From NCBI RefSeq assembly GCF_011927635.1, contig NZ_JAATJB010000002.1:124001-188000 (forward strand): 64,000 bases of DNA. Reading direction: 5' to 3'. Positions 7,549-19,037 of the stretch are shown here, one piece after another. Made by a program: the position numbers and the translations under genes. How positions within the stretch are numbered: the first letter of the stretch is position 1; each line of letters begins with the position of its first letter. The stretch is from Sphingomonas trueperi. Lineage in GTDB: Bacteria > Pseudomonadota > Alphaproteobacteria > Sphingomonadales > Sphingomonadaceae. The notes under the pieces are model-generated. The model searched no databases. It was not told where the DNA came from and was given only the letters and a program-made list of their open reading frames with translations.

Positions 7549-7806
7549 GGCTGGTGCCGCGGAGGGAAACCGAAGCAATATCAGTGTCTTGCGAGCTGGT
7601 GTCGGTGCTGGTGCCGCAAGGAAACCGCTCGACCCGGCAGGTACGCGACGATCGCCCCTCCCGGTGGCGGTTCGCGTGCCGAACCGGCGATCGTCTCCCT
7701 GCCGGGGCGGTTGCCGCAGGCCGCCGATGGGCCGGGCGATGTGCTTCGGCGCACCACCCGACCGGCCGGCGACATGGGGGGCTGGCGGCAGCGCCGGCCC
7801 CCCTTT
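7549..7806 (+). ncRNA. Candidate structured small RNA, rod-shaped (6S-like layout)
   Basis: The 430-bp gap between the cupin and the iron-permease-like gene has no convincing frame but holds nested complementary arms: 7549-7555 with 7761-7767, CCGAAGCA 7570-7577 with 7742-7749, 7624-7628 with 7707-7711, CCCGGCAGG 7633-7641 with 7698-7706, ACGATCGCC 7648-7656 with 7686-7694, and GGTTCG 7669-7674 with 7680-7685. A side hairpin (CTTGCG/CGCAAG, 7588-7593 and 7615-7620) sits in a central open region, and an intrinsic terminator follows. A long rod with a central bubble is the plan of 6S RNA, but I see no diagnostic sequence, so the identity is open. TTATCCACA at 7477 marks the upstream flank. Confidence 0.5.
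7776..7806 (+). terminator. Intrinsic terminator of the candidate small RNA
   Basis: GGGGGGCTGGC and GCCGGCCCCCC form an 11-bp stem with one wobble around a 6-nt loop, followed by TTT. The nearest upstream coding gene ends over 300 bp earlier, so the terminator most likely serves a non-coding transcript. Confidence 0.75.
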
Positions 7807-7892
7807 AGCGTCCTCACACCGCGGTATAGCCCCGATTGGCAAGCGCCCGCCGCGCGCGCATAGCGGCGCGGCCACGGATCGGGAGCATCGGC

Positions 7893-8294
7893 TTGGGACG
7901 GATTTTCGAACGGTTCGCGCAGAGCGTCGCGGCATGGGCGGGGCGCCCGCCGGCCTTCGTCCTCGCCTTCCTGGTTATCATCGTCTGGGGGGTAAGCGGG
8001 CCGGTGTTCCACTGGTCGGACACCTGGCAGCTGGTGATCAACACCGGCACCACCATCGTTACCTTCCTGATGGTGTTCCTGATCCAGAATGCGCAGAACC
8101 GCGACGCCGCCGCGCTGCAGGCCAAGCTGGACGAAGTGATCCGCGCGATCGCCGAGGCGCGCAACGAGTTCATCGGCATCGAGCATCTCAGCGAAAAGCA
8201 GCTGCTCGACATCCGCGACCGGCTGGAGCGCGAGTTCGGCGCGGCCGATCCGGCGCGGCACGAGTCGATCGAGAAGGTGCTTTCGCGCCGCTGA
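7893..8294 (+). CDS. Low-affinity iron permease family protein (small form)
   Basis: 133 residues. Two predicted membrane segments (about PAFVLAFLVIIVWGVSGPV and the TGTTIVTFLMVFLIQ region) are followed by NAQNRDAAALQAKLDEVIRAI and a soluble tail with EHLSEKQLLDIRDRLE. This matches the bacterial proteins annotated as low-affinity iron permease, named from yeast Fet4; transport activity is not proven for them. TTG at 7893 is preferred because GGGAG precedes it; the frame extends upstream to TTG 7836. Its neighbour on the 3' side is convergent btuF. Confidence 0.75.
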   Translation: MGRIFERFAQSVAAWAGRPPAFVLAFLVIIVWGVSGPVFHWSDTWQLVINTGTTIVTFLMVFLIQNAQNRDAAALQAKLDEVIRAIAEARNEFIGIEHLSEKQLLDIRDRLEREFGAADPARHESIEKVLSRR

Positions 8295-8300
8295 GGCGGC

Positions 8301-9143
8301 TTAGCGCACTTGCCGGCGGATCTCGGCGAGGCGGGCGAGCGCGGCGGGGATCACCGGGCCGCCGCAATTGACCAGCTGGCGCGCGAACTGCGCCTGGGTG
8401 ACCTTGAGGCCGGTCTCGGCGATGGCGCGCTTGCGCAGGATCGCGGCGCGCGAATCGCTGTCGTGCCCGGCGCCTTCGGGAGCGAGCATCACGCGGGGCG
8501 GGTCAGCGATCACCCGCTCCATCGGCAGATGGCCGGTATGGGTGAGGCCATAATGCGCCGCCTGGTTGGAGAAGCCGGTAGTGGTCATCAGGTCGTCGAG
8601 CAGCGTCTGGCCGCCGGTGACGAGGTTGCCGCCGATCCACAGCAGGGCGGGGGCCTTGGGACCGGTCCAGCGGGCGGCGGCCATCGCAGCGTCGATCCGG
8701 GCGTTGAGCGCGGCGCCCTTGGCGGGTGTGCCCAGGGCGGCGGCGAGTTCGGTCACCTGCGCCTTGCTGTCGGCGATCGACGGCGGGATGCCGAGGTAGA
8801 GCACCTTCAGCCCGGCGCGGGCAAAGGCCTCGCGGGTCGAGGGCGCGGTGAAGCTGCTGGCGATCACCAGATCGGGCTTGAGGCCGATCACTTCCTCCGC
8901 CGTGCCGTTGTTGCCGCGGAAGCGGCGGGCGACGTCGAGCGGGATCGAGGTGGAGTCGGGCGCTTGCGAATAATGGCTGATCGCGGCGATCCGCGACGGC
9001 GGGACCAGTTCCAGCAGCGTCGCATCGGCGCAGGGGTTCATCGAGACGATGCCCCCGCCGCCTTGGGATGGTGGCGCCGCGCAGCCCGCCAGCCCCAGGC
9101 AGGCGAGCCCAAGGCAGACGAGGAACGCGGCGCCGAACCTCAC
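8301..9143 (-). CDS. btuF: Periplasmic-binding lipoprotein, BtuF-like (cobalamin/iron-chelate uptake)
   Basis: 280 residues. Signal peptide with lipobox LGLAGC (Cys21), then a class III periplasmic-binding fold: IVSMNPCADATLLELVPPSRI, GNNGTAEEVIGLKPDLVIAS, and a C-terminal half with LLWIGGNLVTGG. The start GTG at 9143 overlaps the btuB stop by one base (sequence TAGTG), so the two are translationally coupled and share the upstream riboswitch. A vitamin B12 role follows from this context. No btuC or btuD permease or ATPase genes are in the window. Confidence 0.88.
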   Translation of the reverse strand: MRFGAAFLVCLGLACLGLAGCAAPPSQGGGGIVSMNPCADATLLELVPPSRIAAISHYSQAPDSTSIPLDVARRFRGNNGTAEEVIGLKPDLVIASSFTAPSTREAFARAGLKVLYLGIPPSIADSKAQVTELAAALGTPAKGAALNARIDAAMAAARWTGPKAPALLWIGGNLVTGGQTLLDDLMTTTGFSNQAAHYGLTHTGHLPMERVIADPPRVMLAPEGAGHDSDSRAAILRKRAIAETGLKVTQAQFARQLVNCGGPVIPAALARLAEIRRQVR

Positions 9144-10990
9144 TAGAAGCGCACCCGCACGCCGCCAAAGGCAGCGCGGCCGTAGGTGCCGTAGCCGGTG
9201 ATCTGCTGGTAGCGCACGTCGCCGATATTATCGACGCGGCCATAGACCGAAAGCAGCTTCGTCACCGGCATCTCCGCCCGCACGCCGGCCAGCGCATAGC
9301 CGTCGATCGGGGTCCGGTTGCCGACATCGTTGAAGCTGTCGCCCACCATGGTCACCGTGCCGCCGATCGCCAGCCCGAAGGGGAAGCGATAGTCGGCCGA
9401 GACATTGGCGGTATCGCGCGGGCGGCGCGGCAGGTCGTTGCCGCGATAGTCGGCGCTGCGATTCTCCGAGAAGACGTGCGTCACGTTCGCCCGCACCGTC
9501 AGCGCCTGCACCGGCTGGAGCAGCGCTTCGAGCTCCACGCCCTGGGCGCGGGTCTTGTTGAGGTTGTAATAGGTCGAGGTGTCGAAGTTGTAATCGATCT
9601 GGTTGTCCGAATCGCGGTGGAACCAGGTTGCGCCCAGCGCGACTTTGCCGCCGGCCAGCGTCTGGCGCACGCCGGCTTCGTAGCTCCTGGTGGTCTCGGG
9701 GCGGAGGGCGCGATCGCCATAGGCGCTGTAGAGCTGGTAGAGCGTCGGCGCCTTGAAGCCTTCGCCGAAGCTCGCGTGCAGCACGGTGCCGGCGGTGGCG
9801 CGCACGGCGAGATCGGCGTTCCAGGTCCAGTGGCCGCCGAAGGTATCGTGGTCGTCGTGGCGGACGCCGCCAGTCAGCGTCACGGGTGCTACCGGCGTGA
9901 CGATCGCCTGGCCGTAGACGCTGGTGATGCCCACCGAGTAGCGCCCCCCGCTGCCGAAGCCCTCGTCATAGCGGATGCGGCTCTGCTCATGCTCGGCGCC
10001 GAACACCAGGCGGAGCTGCTCGGCCAGCGTCGCGTCGCCCTGATAGGTGTAGCGCTCGGCGCGGCCGCGATACCGGTACGCGATCGACGAATCTTCATTG
10101 TAGCCGTCGCGGTGGATGTCGGAGAGGGTGAAGCCCAGCCGGTTGTGGAGCTTGCCGCCGAACGCCTCGTTCTTAAGCCCGGCATAGCCGTAGAGCTCCT
10201 GGGTCTTGGCATATTCGCCCGTGTCGCCAAAGGCGTAGGTTGGCGGGGCATAGCCGTCGAGATCGACCTTGCTGTCGGCATAATAGCCGCGCAGGTCGAG
10301 CGCGAGGCCGGGGGCCAGCTGCACCTCGACATTGCCGGTCGCGCCGACCTGGCGATAGCCGTCCGCCTCCTTGCCGTTCGCGGCCGCCGAAATGCCGTCG
10401 GTGGTGAGATAGCCCGCGGTCAGCCCGGCGGTGATGCGGTCGTTGCCGCCGGCGATCGCCGCGTTGCCGTTGAACGTGCCGAACGACCCGCCCTCGGCAT
10501 TGCCGCGCACGTGCAGCCCCTGCGCGCCCTGCAGCGTGGTGACGTTGACCACGCCGCCGATCGCCTGGCTGCCCCAGATCACCGAATTGGGCCCGCGCAG
10601 CACCTCGACGCGCTCGACCGATCCGGCGAGCAGGCTGGCGAAGTTGTACGCCCCGCCGGTGGCGGAGGGGTCGGCCACGCGAATGCCGTCGATCAGCACC
10701 AGCGTCTGGTCGCTCTGCGCGCCGCGGATGCTGAGCGCGGTCGCGGTGCCGAGTCCGCCGTTGCGCACGGCGGTGACGCCCGGGGTTGTGGCGAGCAGGT
10801 CCGAGAGCGCGACGGTCTGGCGCTGCTCGATCTCGTCGCGGTCGATGGTGGTGATCGACCGCCCGACGGTGTCGGCGCGCTGGGCGACGCCGCTGGCGAC
10901 GACGACGATGCGGTCGTCGTCGGGATCGGCATGGGCGACGAGCGGCGCGAGCGCGGCGGTGGCGAACAGGGAAAGCTTGCAGAAGTTCAT
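9143..10990 (-). CDS. btuB: TonB-dependent outer membrane receptor, BtuB type
   Basis: 615 residues. Signal peptide to about residue 21, a TonB box RIVVVAS at 27-33, a plug domain around 45-150 (LSIRGAQSDQTLVLIDGIRV), then a 22-strand barrel with the C-terminal Phe (GGVRVRF). It imports cobalamin across the outer membrane using TonB energy. The start is the ATG at 10990; the open frame continues upstream into the leader. A cobalamin riboswitch lies in the 5' leader, which fixes the substrate assignment with good confidence. Confidence 0.95.
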   Translation of the reverse strand: MNFCKLSLFATAALAPLVAHADPDDDRIVVVASGVAQRADTVGRSITTIDRDEIEQRQTVALSDLLATTPGVTAVRNGGLGTATALSIRGAQSDQTLVLIDGIRVADPSATGGAYNFASLLAGSVERVEVLRGPNSVIWGSQAIGGVVNVTTLQGAQGLHVRGNAEGGSFGTFNGNAAIAGGNDRITAGLTAGYLTTDGISAAANGKEADGYRQVGATGNVEVQLAPGLALDLRGYYADSKVDLDGYAPPTYAFGDTGEYAKTQELYGYAGLKNEAFGGKLHNRLGFTLSDIHRDGYNEDSSIAYRYRGRAERYTYQGDATLAEQLRLVFGAEHEQSRIRYDEGFGSGGRYSVGITSVYGQAIVTPVAPVTLTGGVRHDDHDTFGGHWTWNADLAVRATAGTVLHASFGEGFKAPTLYQLYSAYGDRALRPETTRSYEAGVRQTLAGGKVALGATWFHRDSDNQIDYNFDTSTYYNLNKTRAQGVELEALLQPVQALTVRANVTHVFSENRSADYRGNDLPRRPRDTANVSADYRFPFGLAIGGTVTMVGDSFNDVGNRTPIDGYALAGVRAEMPVTKLLSVYGRVDNIGDVRYQQITGYGTYGRAAFGGVRVRF

Positions 10991-11104
10991 TTCAGACACC
11001 CGAGATGGGGGAGCGCGATGCTCCCGCATGGTTTGGTGTCGCTCACACGGGGATTTCAGCCCCGATCACCCGGTGCACCCCGCCCGCGTGAAGGAATCGA
11101 CCGT

Positions 11105-11275
11105 AGCGGGCAGGTCTCCTGGCTCCCGGGTCGTCGCAGGCACGCCGCCTTCCCGGAAGCATGCGGCTCCAGTGGCAGATTGGCGCGCCGGCTCACCGGC
11201 TACAGTTGCGGGGGCAGCGCCGGACTCTGGACCGGCTTCCCTTTTCACCCTCCCGTCGGGGGAAGGCACCCGTTA
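11105..11275 (-). promoter_or_regulatory. Cobalamin riboswitch
   Basis: On the minus strand the classical elements occur in order: GGTGCC near 11270, AAAGGGAAGCCGGT, GAGTCCGGCGCTGCCCCCGC with AACTGTAGCC, TGCCACTGG, GGGAAGGCGG, and the closing GCCAGGAGACCTGCC at 11109-11123. It lies about 115 bp upstream of btuB. On binding adenosylcobalamin such elements switch off expression of the downstream uptake genes, here btuB-btuF. Confidence 0.95.
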
Positions 11276-11325
11276 CCCGGCGGCCTTTAGCGGCAAGCAG
11301 GGCAGGGCGGCAAGCCGCTGCGACA

Positions 11326-12213
11326 TCACCACAGCACGCCGGCCTTGTCGGGTGTTGCCGGTTCGGGGGCGGGGTCGCCGATCGATTGCAGCAGGTCGAT
11401 CTCGATCGTGCGGCACATGGAATTGAGCGGCAGGTCGTGCACGGTGTTGGCGAACGGGTCGACGAGGTCGTCGCCGATCGCGAGCACCGCCAGGAACATC
11501 AGTCCGGCGATCGTCGAGCCGAGGGGCGTCGCCACGCCCAGCGTCTCGACCAGCCCGATCGGCAGCAGCACGCAGAAGATATGGGTGAAGGCGGTCGGCA
11601 CGAAGCGGAATTGCATCGGCAGCGGCGTGTTCTTCAGCCGCTCCATGCCGCCCTGGGCATTGGCGATGTCGACCAGCACGCTTTCCATCGAATGCTGCTG
11701 CATCGGATTGATCCAGCCCTTGGACCGCGCGATCTCGATCCGCCGGCCGGTGCCGTCCACGATGCCGTTGGCGATGTTGGTGCGGGCCAGCGCATAGTCG
11801 GCCTCGCCCCGCGAGAGGAAGCGCAGTACCTCCTGGTCCGCCGGCTGGCGGCGCAGCTGGCAGCGCAGCGCATTCACATAGGCGACCTGGCGCAGCACGA
11901 TGGTACGCTTGAGATCCACCGCCTCGCCGTCGGGCAGGTAGTTGCGCGCCATCCGCGCCAGGTTGCGGCTGGCGTTGATCATCAGCCCCCACAGTCCGCG
12001 GCCTTCCCACCAGCGCTGATAGGCGGAGTTGGAGCGGAAGCCGAGGAACAGCGCCAGCACCGATCCGAACAGCGTCAGCGGCAACGACGGCGCGCGGAAC
12101 GGCAGCACGAAATAGACGATGGTGACGATGACGTCCCAGAGGAACAGCAGCGCCAGCGGCATCCAGATTTCGCGGAGGACCTGTTTGGCGCGGGGGGCGG
12201 TGGTGACGATCAT
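11326..12213 (-). CDS. Bestrophin family (YneE-like) anion channel protein
   Basis: 295 residues matching the bacterial bestrophin/UPF0187 family: four hydrophobic segments in two pairs (about 18-60 and 205-250), with signatures PLTLFGSVLALFLGFRSN, AYQRWWEGRGLWG, and a late GDDLVDPFANTVHDLPL that corresponds to the conserved acidic cluster. It forms a pentameric inner-membrane channel in characterised homologues. It ends about 50 bp before the riboswitch of btuB on the same strand. Confidence 0.93.
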   Translation of the reverse strand: MIVTTAPRAKQVLREIWMPLALLFLWDVIVTIVYFVLPFRAPSLPLTLFGSVLALFLGFRSNSAYQRWWEGRGLWGLMINASRNLARMARNYLPDGEAVDLKRTIVLRQVAYVNALRCQLRRQPADQEVLRFLSRGEADYALARTNIANGIVDGTGRRIEIARSKGWINPMQQHSMESVLVDIANAQGGMERLKNTPLPMQFRFVPTAFTHIFCVLLPIGLVETLGVATPLGSTIAGLMFLAVLAIGDDLVDPFANTVHDLPLNSMCRTIEIDLLQSIGDPAPEPATPDKAGVLW

Positions 12214-12250
12214 GGGCGGACTATACGCGCGAGAAGGTTTGTAGGTCCGC

Positions 12251-12445
12251 TCAGCCGTCGTTCCGGTCGGGCGCGGGGCTCGCCGCGTGCGACATCGCCG
12301 CGGCGGTGCCGCTCGCGGGGCGCAGGTGGAACCATTCGGGGCGATCGATCGCGATCAGGAAAGCGAGCGTGCCCAGCCCGAACAGCAGCAGCGCGATCGA
12401 GCTTCGCAGGCGTTCCATGCGGCGGGTTCGTTCATCCTGGTGCAT
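12251..12445 (-). CDS. Small single-span membrane protein, unknown
   Basis: 64 residues: a charged N terminus (MHQDERTRRMERLRSS), one transmembrane helix (IALLLFGLGTLAFLIAI) and a short Pro/Ala-rich tail. AAGGA precedes the ATG at a suitable distance. It lies just upstream of the bestrophin gene on the same strand, 37 bp apart, and may be cotranscribed with it. No family recognised. Confidence 0.6.
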   Translation of the reverse strand: MHQDERTRRMERLRSSIALLLFGLGTLAFLIAIDRPEWFHLRPASGTAAAMSHAASPAPDRNDG

Positions 12446-12649
12446 TGTGGGCGTCCTTTTGCAGGTGAGGCGCCACAGCTAAGGATCGATTTTAACCGAT
12501 AAATGGATGCAAAGTAACGTAAGTTTGCGCGCTGCATCAATCGCGCTGCGCTGCACCAATTTGTCGATGAATCGTGCGGCGCCGGCGCCAACAATTCGAC
12601 GAATTTCATAACTTATGATGTTAACTCAAGCAGATAAGATGTTTGCTTC

Positions 12650-12674
12650 GGAACGCGGCCGGGGGCGGGGCGTT
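12650..12674 (+). promoter_or_regulatory. EcfG (general stress response) promoter
   Basis: GGAAC-N16-CGTT, an exact match to the promoter recognised by the alphaproteobacterial general-stress sigma factor EcfG. It lies 27 bp upstream of the DUF4142 gene, giving a short leader with GGAGG. The flanking 12480-12640 region is unusually AT-rich for this window. Confidence 0.75.
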
Positions 12675-12700
12675 CGGTCCCGGAAACCCTGGAGGCCTGT

Positions 12701-13318
12701 ATGATGAAGAAGCACCTGTTGATCCTGAGCGCCGCCCCGATCTTCGCGCTCGCCGCCTGCGGCGGCAACAGCAACGGCGGCACCGATGCCATGAACAGCG
12801 GCGACACCGTTACCAACGTTCCCGCCGGCGAGACCTCCATGGGCGACAATATGGGCGGCATGAACGGCATGGACGGCAACGCCATGGCCGCCACGCCGAT
12901 GACCGGCCAGGACTTCGCCAACACGGTGGCGGCGAGCGACGCCTATGAGATCGCCGCCGGCAAGCTCGCCCAGCAAAAGGCGACGGCGAGCGACCTGAAG
13001 GATTTCGGCAAGCAGATGGTGGAGGACCACACCAAGTCCACCGCGATGCTGAAGACCGCAGGCAGCAAGGCCAGCCCGGCGATCACCCCGGCGCCGGCGA
13101 TGACCGACGAGCAGCAGGCGAACCTGCAGACGCTGCAGTCGGCGACCGGCACCGCGTTCGATACGGCGTACAAGAGCCAGCAGGTCGTCGCGCACCAGAA
13201 GGCGCTCGCGGCGGTGCAGGCCTATGCGGGTGGCGGGGACGTGGCGCAGCTGCGCGACTTCGCGAAGGATGCGGAGCCCGTGATCTCCAAGCACTACGAC
13301 ATGATCAAGGGCATGTAA
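12701..13318 (+). CDS. DUF4142 domain lipoprotein, stress-induced
   Basis: 205 residues: lipoprotein signal with FALAAC (Cys20), a Gly/Asn/Met-rich linker (about 21-65), then the DUF4142 helical domain starting DFANTVAASDAYEIAAGKLA and including FGKQMVEDHTKSTAMLK and a closing ISKHYDMIKGM. DUF4142 proteins are four-helix ferritin-like proteins of the periplasm, often stress-induced; the EcfG promoter upstream agrees. Two adjacent ATGs (12701, 12704) are possible starts; the second has better SD spacing. Confidence 0.9.
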   Translation: MMKKHLLILSAAPIFALAACGGNSNGGTDAMNSGDTVTNVPAGETSMGDNMGGMNGMDGNAMAATPMTGQDFANTVAASDAYEIAAGKLAQQKATASDLKDFGKQMVEDHTKSTAMLKTAGSKASPAITPAPAMTDEQQANLQTLQSATGTAFDTAYKSQQVVAHQKALAAVQAYAGGGDVAQLRDFAKDAEPVISKHYDMIKGM

Positions 13319-13326
13319 GAGCCGGG

Positions 13327-13349
13327 GGAAGCGGCCTCAGGCCGCTTCC
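13327..13349. terminator. Hairpin between convergent genes
   Basis: GGAAGCGGCC-TCA-GGCCGCTTCC, a perfect 10-bp stem. The TCA in the loop is the stop codon of the bactofilin gene on the minus strand. It lies just after the DUF4142 stop. There is no long T-run on either side, so termination is plausible but not certain. Confidence 0.4.
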
Positions 13350-13777
13350 TCGCTCGCCTTGATCAGCACCGGCGGCGCGACCGTGGCGGTCGCGCCGCCG
13401 ATATGCTTGAGCCGGCCGTCGATATGGCCGCCCTGTTCGACCATGATCGTCTCATACTCGACGTCGCCGGTGATCCGTGCGGTGCGCTCGATCGTGAGCT
13501 GGCGGGCGCGCACCGATCCCTCGACGGCCCCGGCGAGCCGGGCGTCCTCGGCCTCGACTCGGCCGAAGATCTGGCTCTCGGCGCCCTGGACCAGGCTGCC
13601 GCAGCGGACGTCGCCCTCGATCCGCCCGTCGATATGCAGGTCCGAGGTGGCGACAAGGTTGCCGGTGATGACGATGTCGGCGCCGAGCACCGAGAACTGC
13701 CCGCGCCGGGCATTGCCCTGCGCCGCGCTTGCCGAGGCGCTGTTGCGATCCTCCCGATTGCGATTACCGTTGAACAT
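13337..13777 (-). CDS. Bactofilin (polymer-forming cytoskeletal protein)
   Basis: 146 residues. The central bactofilin domain (about 28-125) shows the beta-helix ladder: SVLGADIVITGNLVATSDLH, IDGRIEGDVRCGSLVQG, GRVEAEDARLAGAVEGSV, and RITGDVEYETIMVEQGGHIDG. Flanks are short and disordered, as usual. Bactofilins polymerise on the inner membrane and organise local cell-wall synthesis. The start is placed at the ATG of MFNGNRN, with GGGGG upstream; an in-frame ATG at 13792 is the alternative. Confidence 0.92.
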   Translation of the reverse strand: MFNGNRNREDRNSASASAAQGNARRGQFSVLGADIVITGNLVATSDLHIDGRIEGDVRCGSLVQGAESQIFGRVEAEDARLAGAVEGSVRARQLTIERTARITGDVEYETIMVEQGGHIDGRLKHIGGATATVAPPVLIKASEEAA

Positions 13778-14076
13778 GCGCGACACCCCCATGCGGAACC
13801 CATTCGGCACGCGGGCTAGCACAGCTGCCGCCGGGGATCAGCCCCTGGAAAGGGTTAACGCCGGCGCTGCGTCGGCTTGGGGGCGGCGCTGTTGACCGGA
13901 TCGCCGCGCATCGGTATAGGCCGCCCGGTTCCGGGTAGGGCGATTCCTGCCTTGGGTACAAAGAGCTGAACGTTGCTGGAGACGCAATCGCCCGGGGGGC
14001 TGAGGCCTTCGGGGCTTTTTCGTATTCTGTCCAACAGGGCTCCAGCAAAGTAACCATCTGAAAGGTGAAGGGCTTC

Positions 14077-14448
14077 ATGCCGACGATTAACCAGCTGGTC
14101 CGCAAGGGCCGCGAACCGCAGAAGGCCAAGTCCAAGGTCCCTGCGATGGAACAGAACCCGCAGAAGCGCGGTGTCTGCACCCGCGTGTACACGACGACCC
14201 CGAAGAAGCCGAACTCGGCGCTTCGCAAGGTGGCCAAGGTCCGTCTGACCAACAGCCGCGAAGTCATCAGCTACATCCCGGGCGAAGGCCACAACCTGCA
14301 GGAGCACTCGGTGGTGCTCATCCGCGGTGGCCGTGTGCGCGACCTTCCCGGCGTCCGCTACCATGTCCTTCGCGGCGTGCTCGATACGCAGGGCGTCAAG
14401 GATCGCAAGCAGAGCCGTTCGAAGTACGGCGCGAAGCGTCCGAAGTAA
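14077..14448 (+). CDS. rpsL: 30S ribosomal protein S12
   Basis: 123 residues beginning [12 protein letters not shown], with the universal [10 protein letters not shown] segment and [19 protein letters not shown] loop of the decoding centre. The Lys residues classically mutated in streptomycin resistance are the wild type. First gene of the str operon. An in-frame ATG 12 bp upstream is less likely, because S12 begins at MPTINQL. Confidence 0.98.
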   Translation: MPTINQLVRKGREPQKAKSKVPAMEQNPQKRGVCTRVYTTTPKKPNSALRKVAKVRLTNSREVISYIPGEGHNLQEHSVVLIRGGRVRDLPGVRYHVLRGVLDTQGVKDRKQSRSKYGAKRPK

Positions 14449-14511
14449 TCAGGCCATAGTAAGCCCCGGACATGTTCCGGATCGGCTGAAGATCAGAAGG
14501 AATTAGTTGAG

Positions 14512-14982
14512 ATGGCACGTCGTCGTCGTCCCGAAAAGCGGGAAATCCTGCCCGATCCCGTCTATGGGGATCAGGTCCTGTCGAAGTTCATGAATTCGGT
14601 CATGCTGGATGGCAAGAAGGCAGTCGCGGAAGCGATCGTCTATGGCGCCCTCCAGACCGTCGAGCAGCGCGCCAAGCGCGAGCCGATCGGCGTCTTCCAT
14701 GACGCGCTGAACAACGTGAAGCCCGGCATCGAAGTCCGCAGCCGCCGCGTCGGCGGTGCGACCTACCAGGTTCCGGTCGAAGTCCGTCCGGAGCGTGCGC
14801 AGGCGCTCGCGATCCGCTGGCTGATCGCCTCGGCCCGCAACCGCAGCGAGCACACCATGGCCGCCCGTCTTTCGGGTGAGCTGATGGATGCGGCGAACAA
14901 CCGCGGCAACGCGGTGAAGAAGCGCGAAGACACGCACCGCATGGCGGAAGCGAACCGCGCCTTCAGCCACTACCGCTGGTAA
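14512..14982 (+). CDS. rpsG: 30S ribosomal protein S7
   Basis: 156 residues, the standard length of bacterial S7, beginning [20 protein letters not shown] and containing [21 protein letters not shown]7 starts head assembly of the 30S subunit. It follows rpsL by 63 bp, with AGAAGGAA upstream of the ATG. Confidence 0.98.
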   Translation: MARRRRPEKREILPDPVYGDQVLSKFMNSVMLDGKKAVAEAIVYGALQTVEQRAKREPIGVFHDALNNVKPGIEVRSRRVGGATYQVPVEVRPERAQALAIRWLIASARNRSEHTMAARLSGELMDAANNRGNAVKKREDTHRMAEANRAFSHYRW

Positions 14983-14998
14983 CTTTCGACCCTACATA

Positions 14999-15027
14999 TT
15001 GGGGAGCCGGACGGTCCGGCTCCCCAA
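14999..15027. other. Perfect intercistronic hairpin, rpsG-fusA
   Basis: GGGGAGCCGGAC and its exact reverse complement, separated by one base, extended by TT/AA. It is followed by AAATTTTC and then the fusA ribosome binding site. It could be an attenuator, a processing site or a target of ribosomal-protein autoregulation. Confidence 0.6.
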
Positions 15028-15048
15028 ATTTTCAAGGAAACCACGATC

Positions 15049-17145
<2,097 letters not shown>

Positions 17146-17155
17146 TCGGAAAACA

Positions 17156-17195
17156 GCCGCTATGGGGCCGCGTTCTCGCGAGTCCCCATGGCGGC
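17156..17195. other. Two-tier intercistronic hairpin, fusA-tuf
   Basis: GCCGCTATGGGG pairs with CCCCATGGCGGC (one wobble), with an inner CGCG-TTCT-CGCG helix. It fills the gap between the fusA stop and the tuf ribosome binding site. It is not followed by a T-run and so is more likely a processing or regulatory structure than a terminator. Confidence 0.55.
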
Positions 17196-17226
17196 ACGGG
17201 AAATTGAATCAGAAGGTAGGAAGACA

Positions 17227-18420
<1,194 letters not shown>

Positions 18421-18461
18421 GCATTTGCGGGCCTCGGCCCGCCGGTGACTGCAAAAAGGTT

Positions 18462-18505
18462 CCGCCCGGCACTCAGAAAATGAGTGTCGGGCGGTTGCCT
18501 TTTTA
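18462..18505 (+). terminator. Intrinsic terminator of the str operon
   Basis: CCGCCCGGCACTCA-GAAAA-TGAGTGTCGGGCGG, a 14-bp stem with a single wobble, followed by TTGCCTTTTT. A smaller GCGGGCC/GGCCCGC hairpin lies just before it at 18427. It separates tuf from rpsJ. Confidence 0.9.
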
Positions 18506-18690
18506 TAGAAGGCCCGTTAAAGGCGCGCCCTTCGAGTTTTGAGTTCAACAGCAAGAGGCGGCCATCCAGCCGCCGTTCCGGTTCAACCGGCGCCGCCCGA
18601 ATCGCTCTAGCAAGCGGATGGGGCAGGGGCCGGGGCTTCGCCGGGATGGCAATTGGGTGCGTTGCCCCGCTCTTTCGCATCGGTAGGACC

Positions 18691-19002
18691 ATGGAAACGC
18701 AGAATATCCGCATTCGCCTCAAGGCGTTCGATCACCGCGTGCTCGATCAGGCTGCCGGCGACATTGCCGACACCGCCCGCCGTACCGGCGCCCTCATCCG
18801 TGGCCCCATCCCGCTCCCGACTCACATCGATAAGTTCACGGTCAACCGTGGCCCGCACATCGATAAGAAGTCGCGCGAGCAGTTCGAGACGCGCACCTAC
18901 AAGCGCATGCTCGACATCGTTCAGCCGACCCCGCAGACCGTGGACGCGCTCATGAAGCTCGACCTGGCCGCCGGCGTCGACGTCGAGATCAAGCTGGCCT
19001 GA
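18691..19002 (+). CDS. rpsJ: 30S ribosomal protein S10
   Basis: 103 residues beginning [20 protein letters not shown], with the conserved [19 protein letters not shown] loop. S10 is also NusE, the antitermination partner of NusB. The 185 bp between the tuf terminator and rpsJ should hold its promoter, which I cannot assign with confidence. A strong terminator follows directly, so S10 is made at least partly independently of the rest of the operon. Confidence 0.98.
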   Translation: METQNIRIRLKAFDHRVLDQAAGDIADTARRTGALIRGPIPLPTHIDKFTVNRGPHIDKKSREQFETRTYKRMLDIVQPTPQTVDALMKLDLAAGVDVEIKLA

Positions 19003-19012
19003 GCCGGCTGAC

Positions 19013-19037
19013 GCCCCCGCGCTTCGCGGGGGCTTTT
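19013..19037 (+). terminator. Intrinsic terminator between rpsJ and rplC
   Basis: GCCCCCGCG-CTT-CGCGGGGGC is a perfect 9-bp GC stem followed by TTTT, 11 bp after the rpsJ stop codon. It lies inside what is usually one S10 operon transcript. Confidence 0.85.

Noticed and set aside
7506..7808. 100-codon frame across the structured RNA region
   Set aside because: Composition is Arg/Gly/Pro-rich with no family match, and the sequence is better explained by nested base-pairing arms and a terminator.
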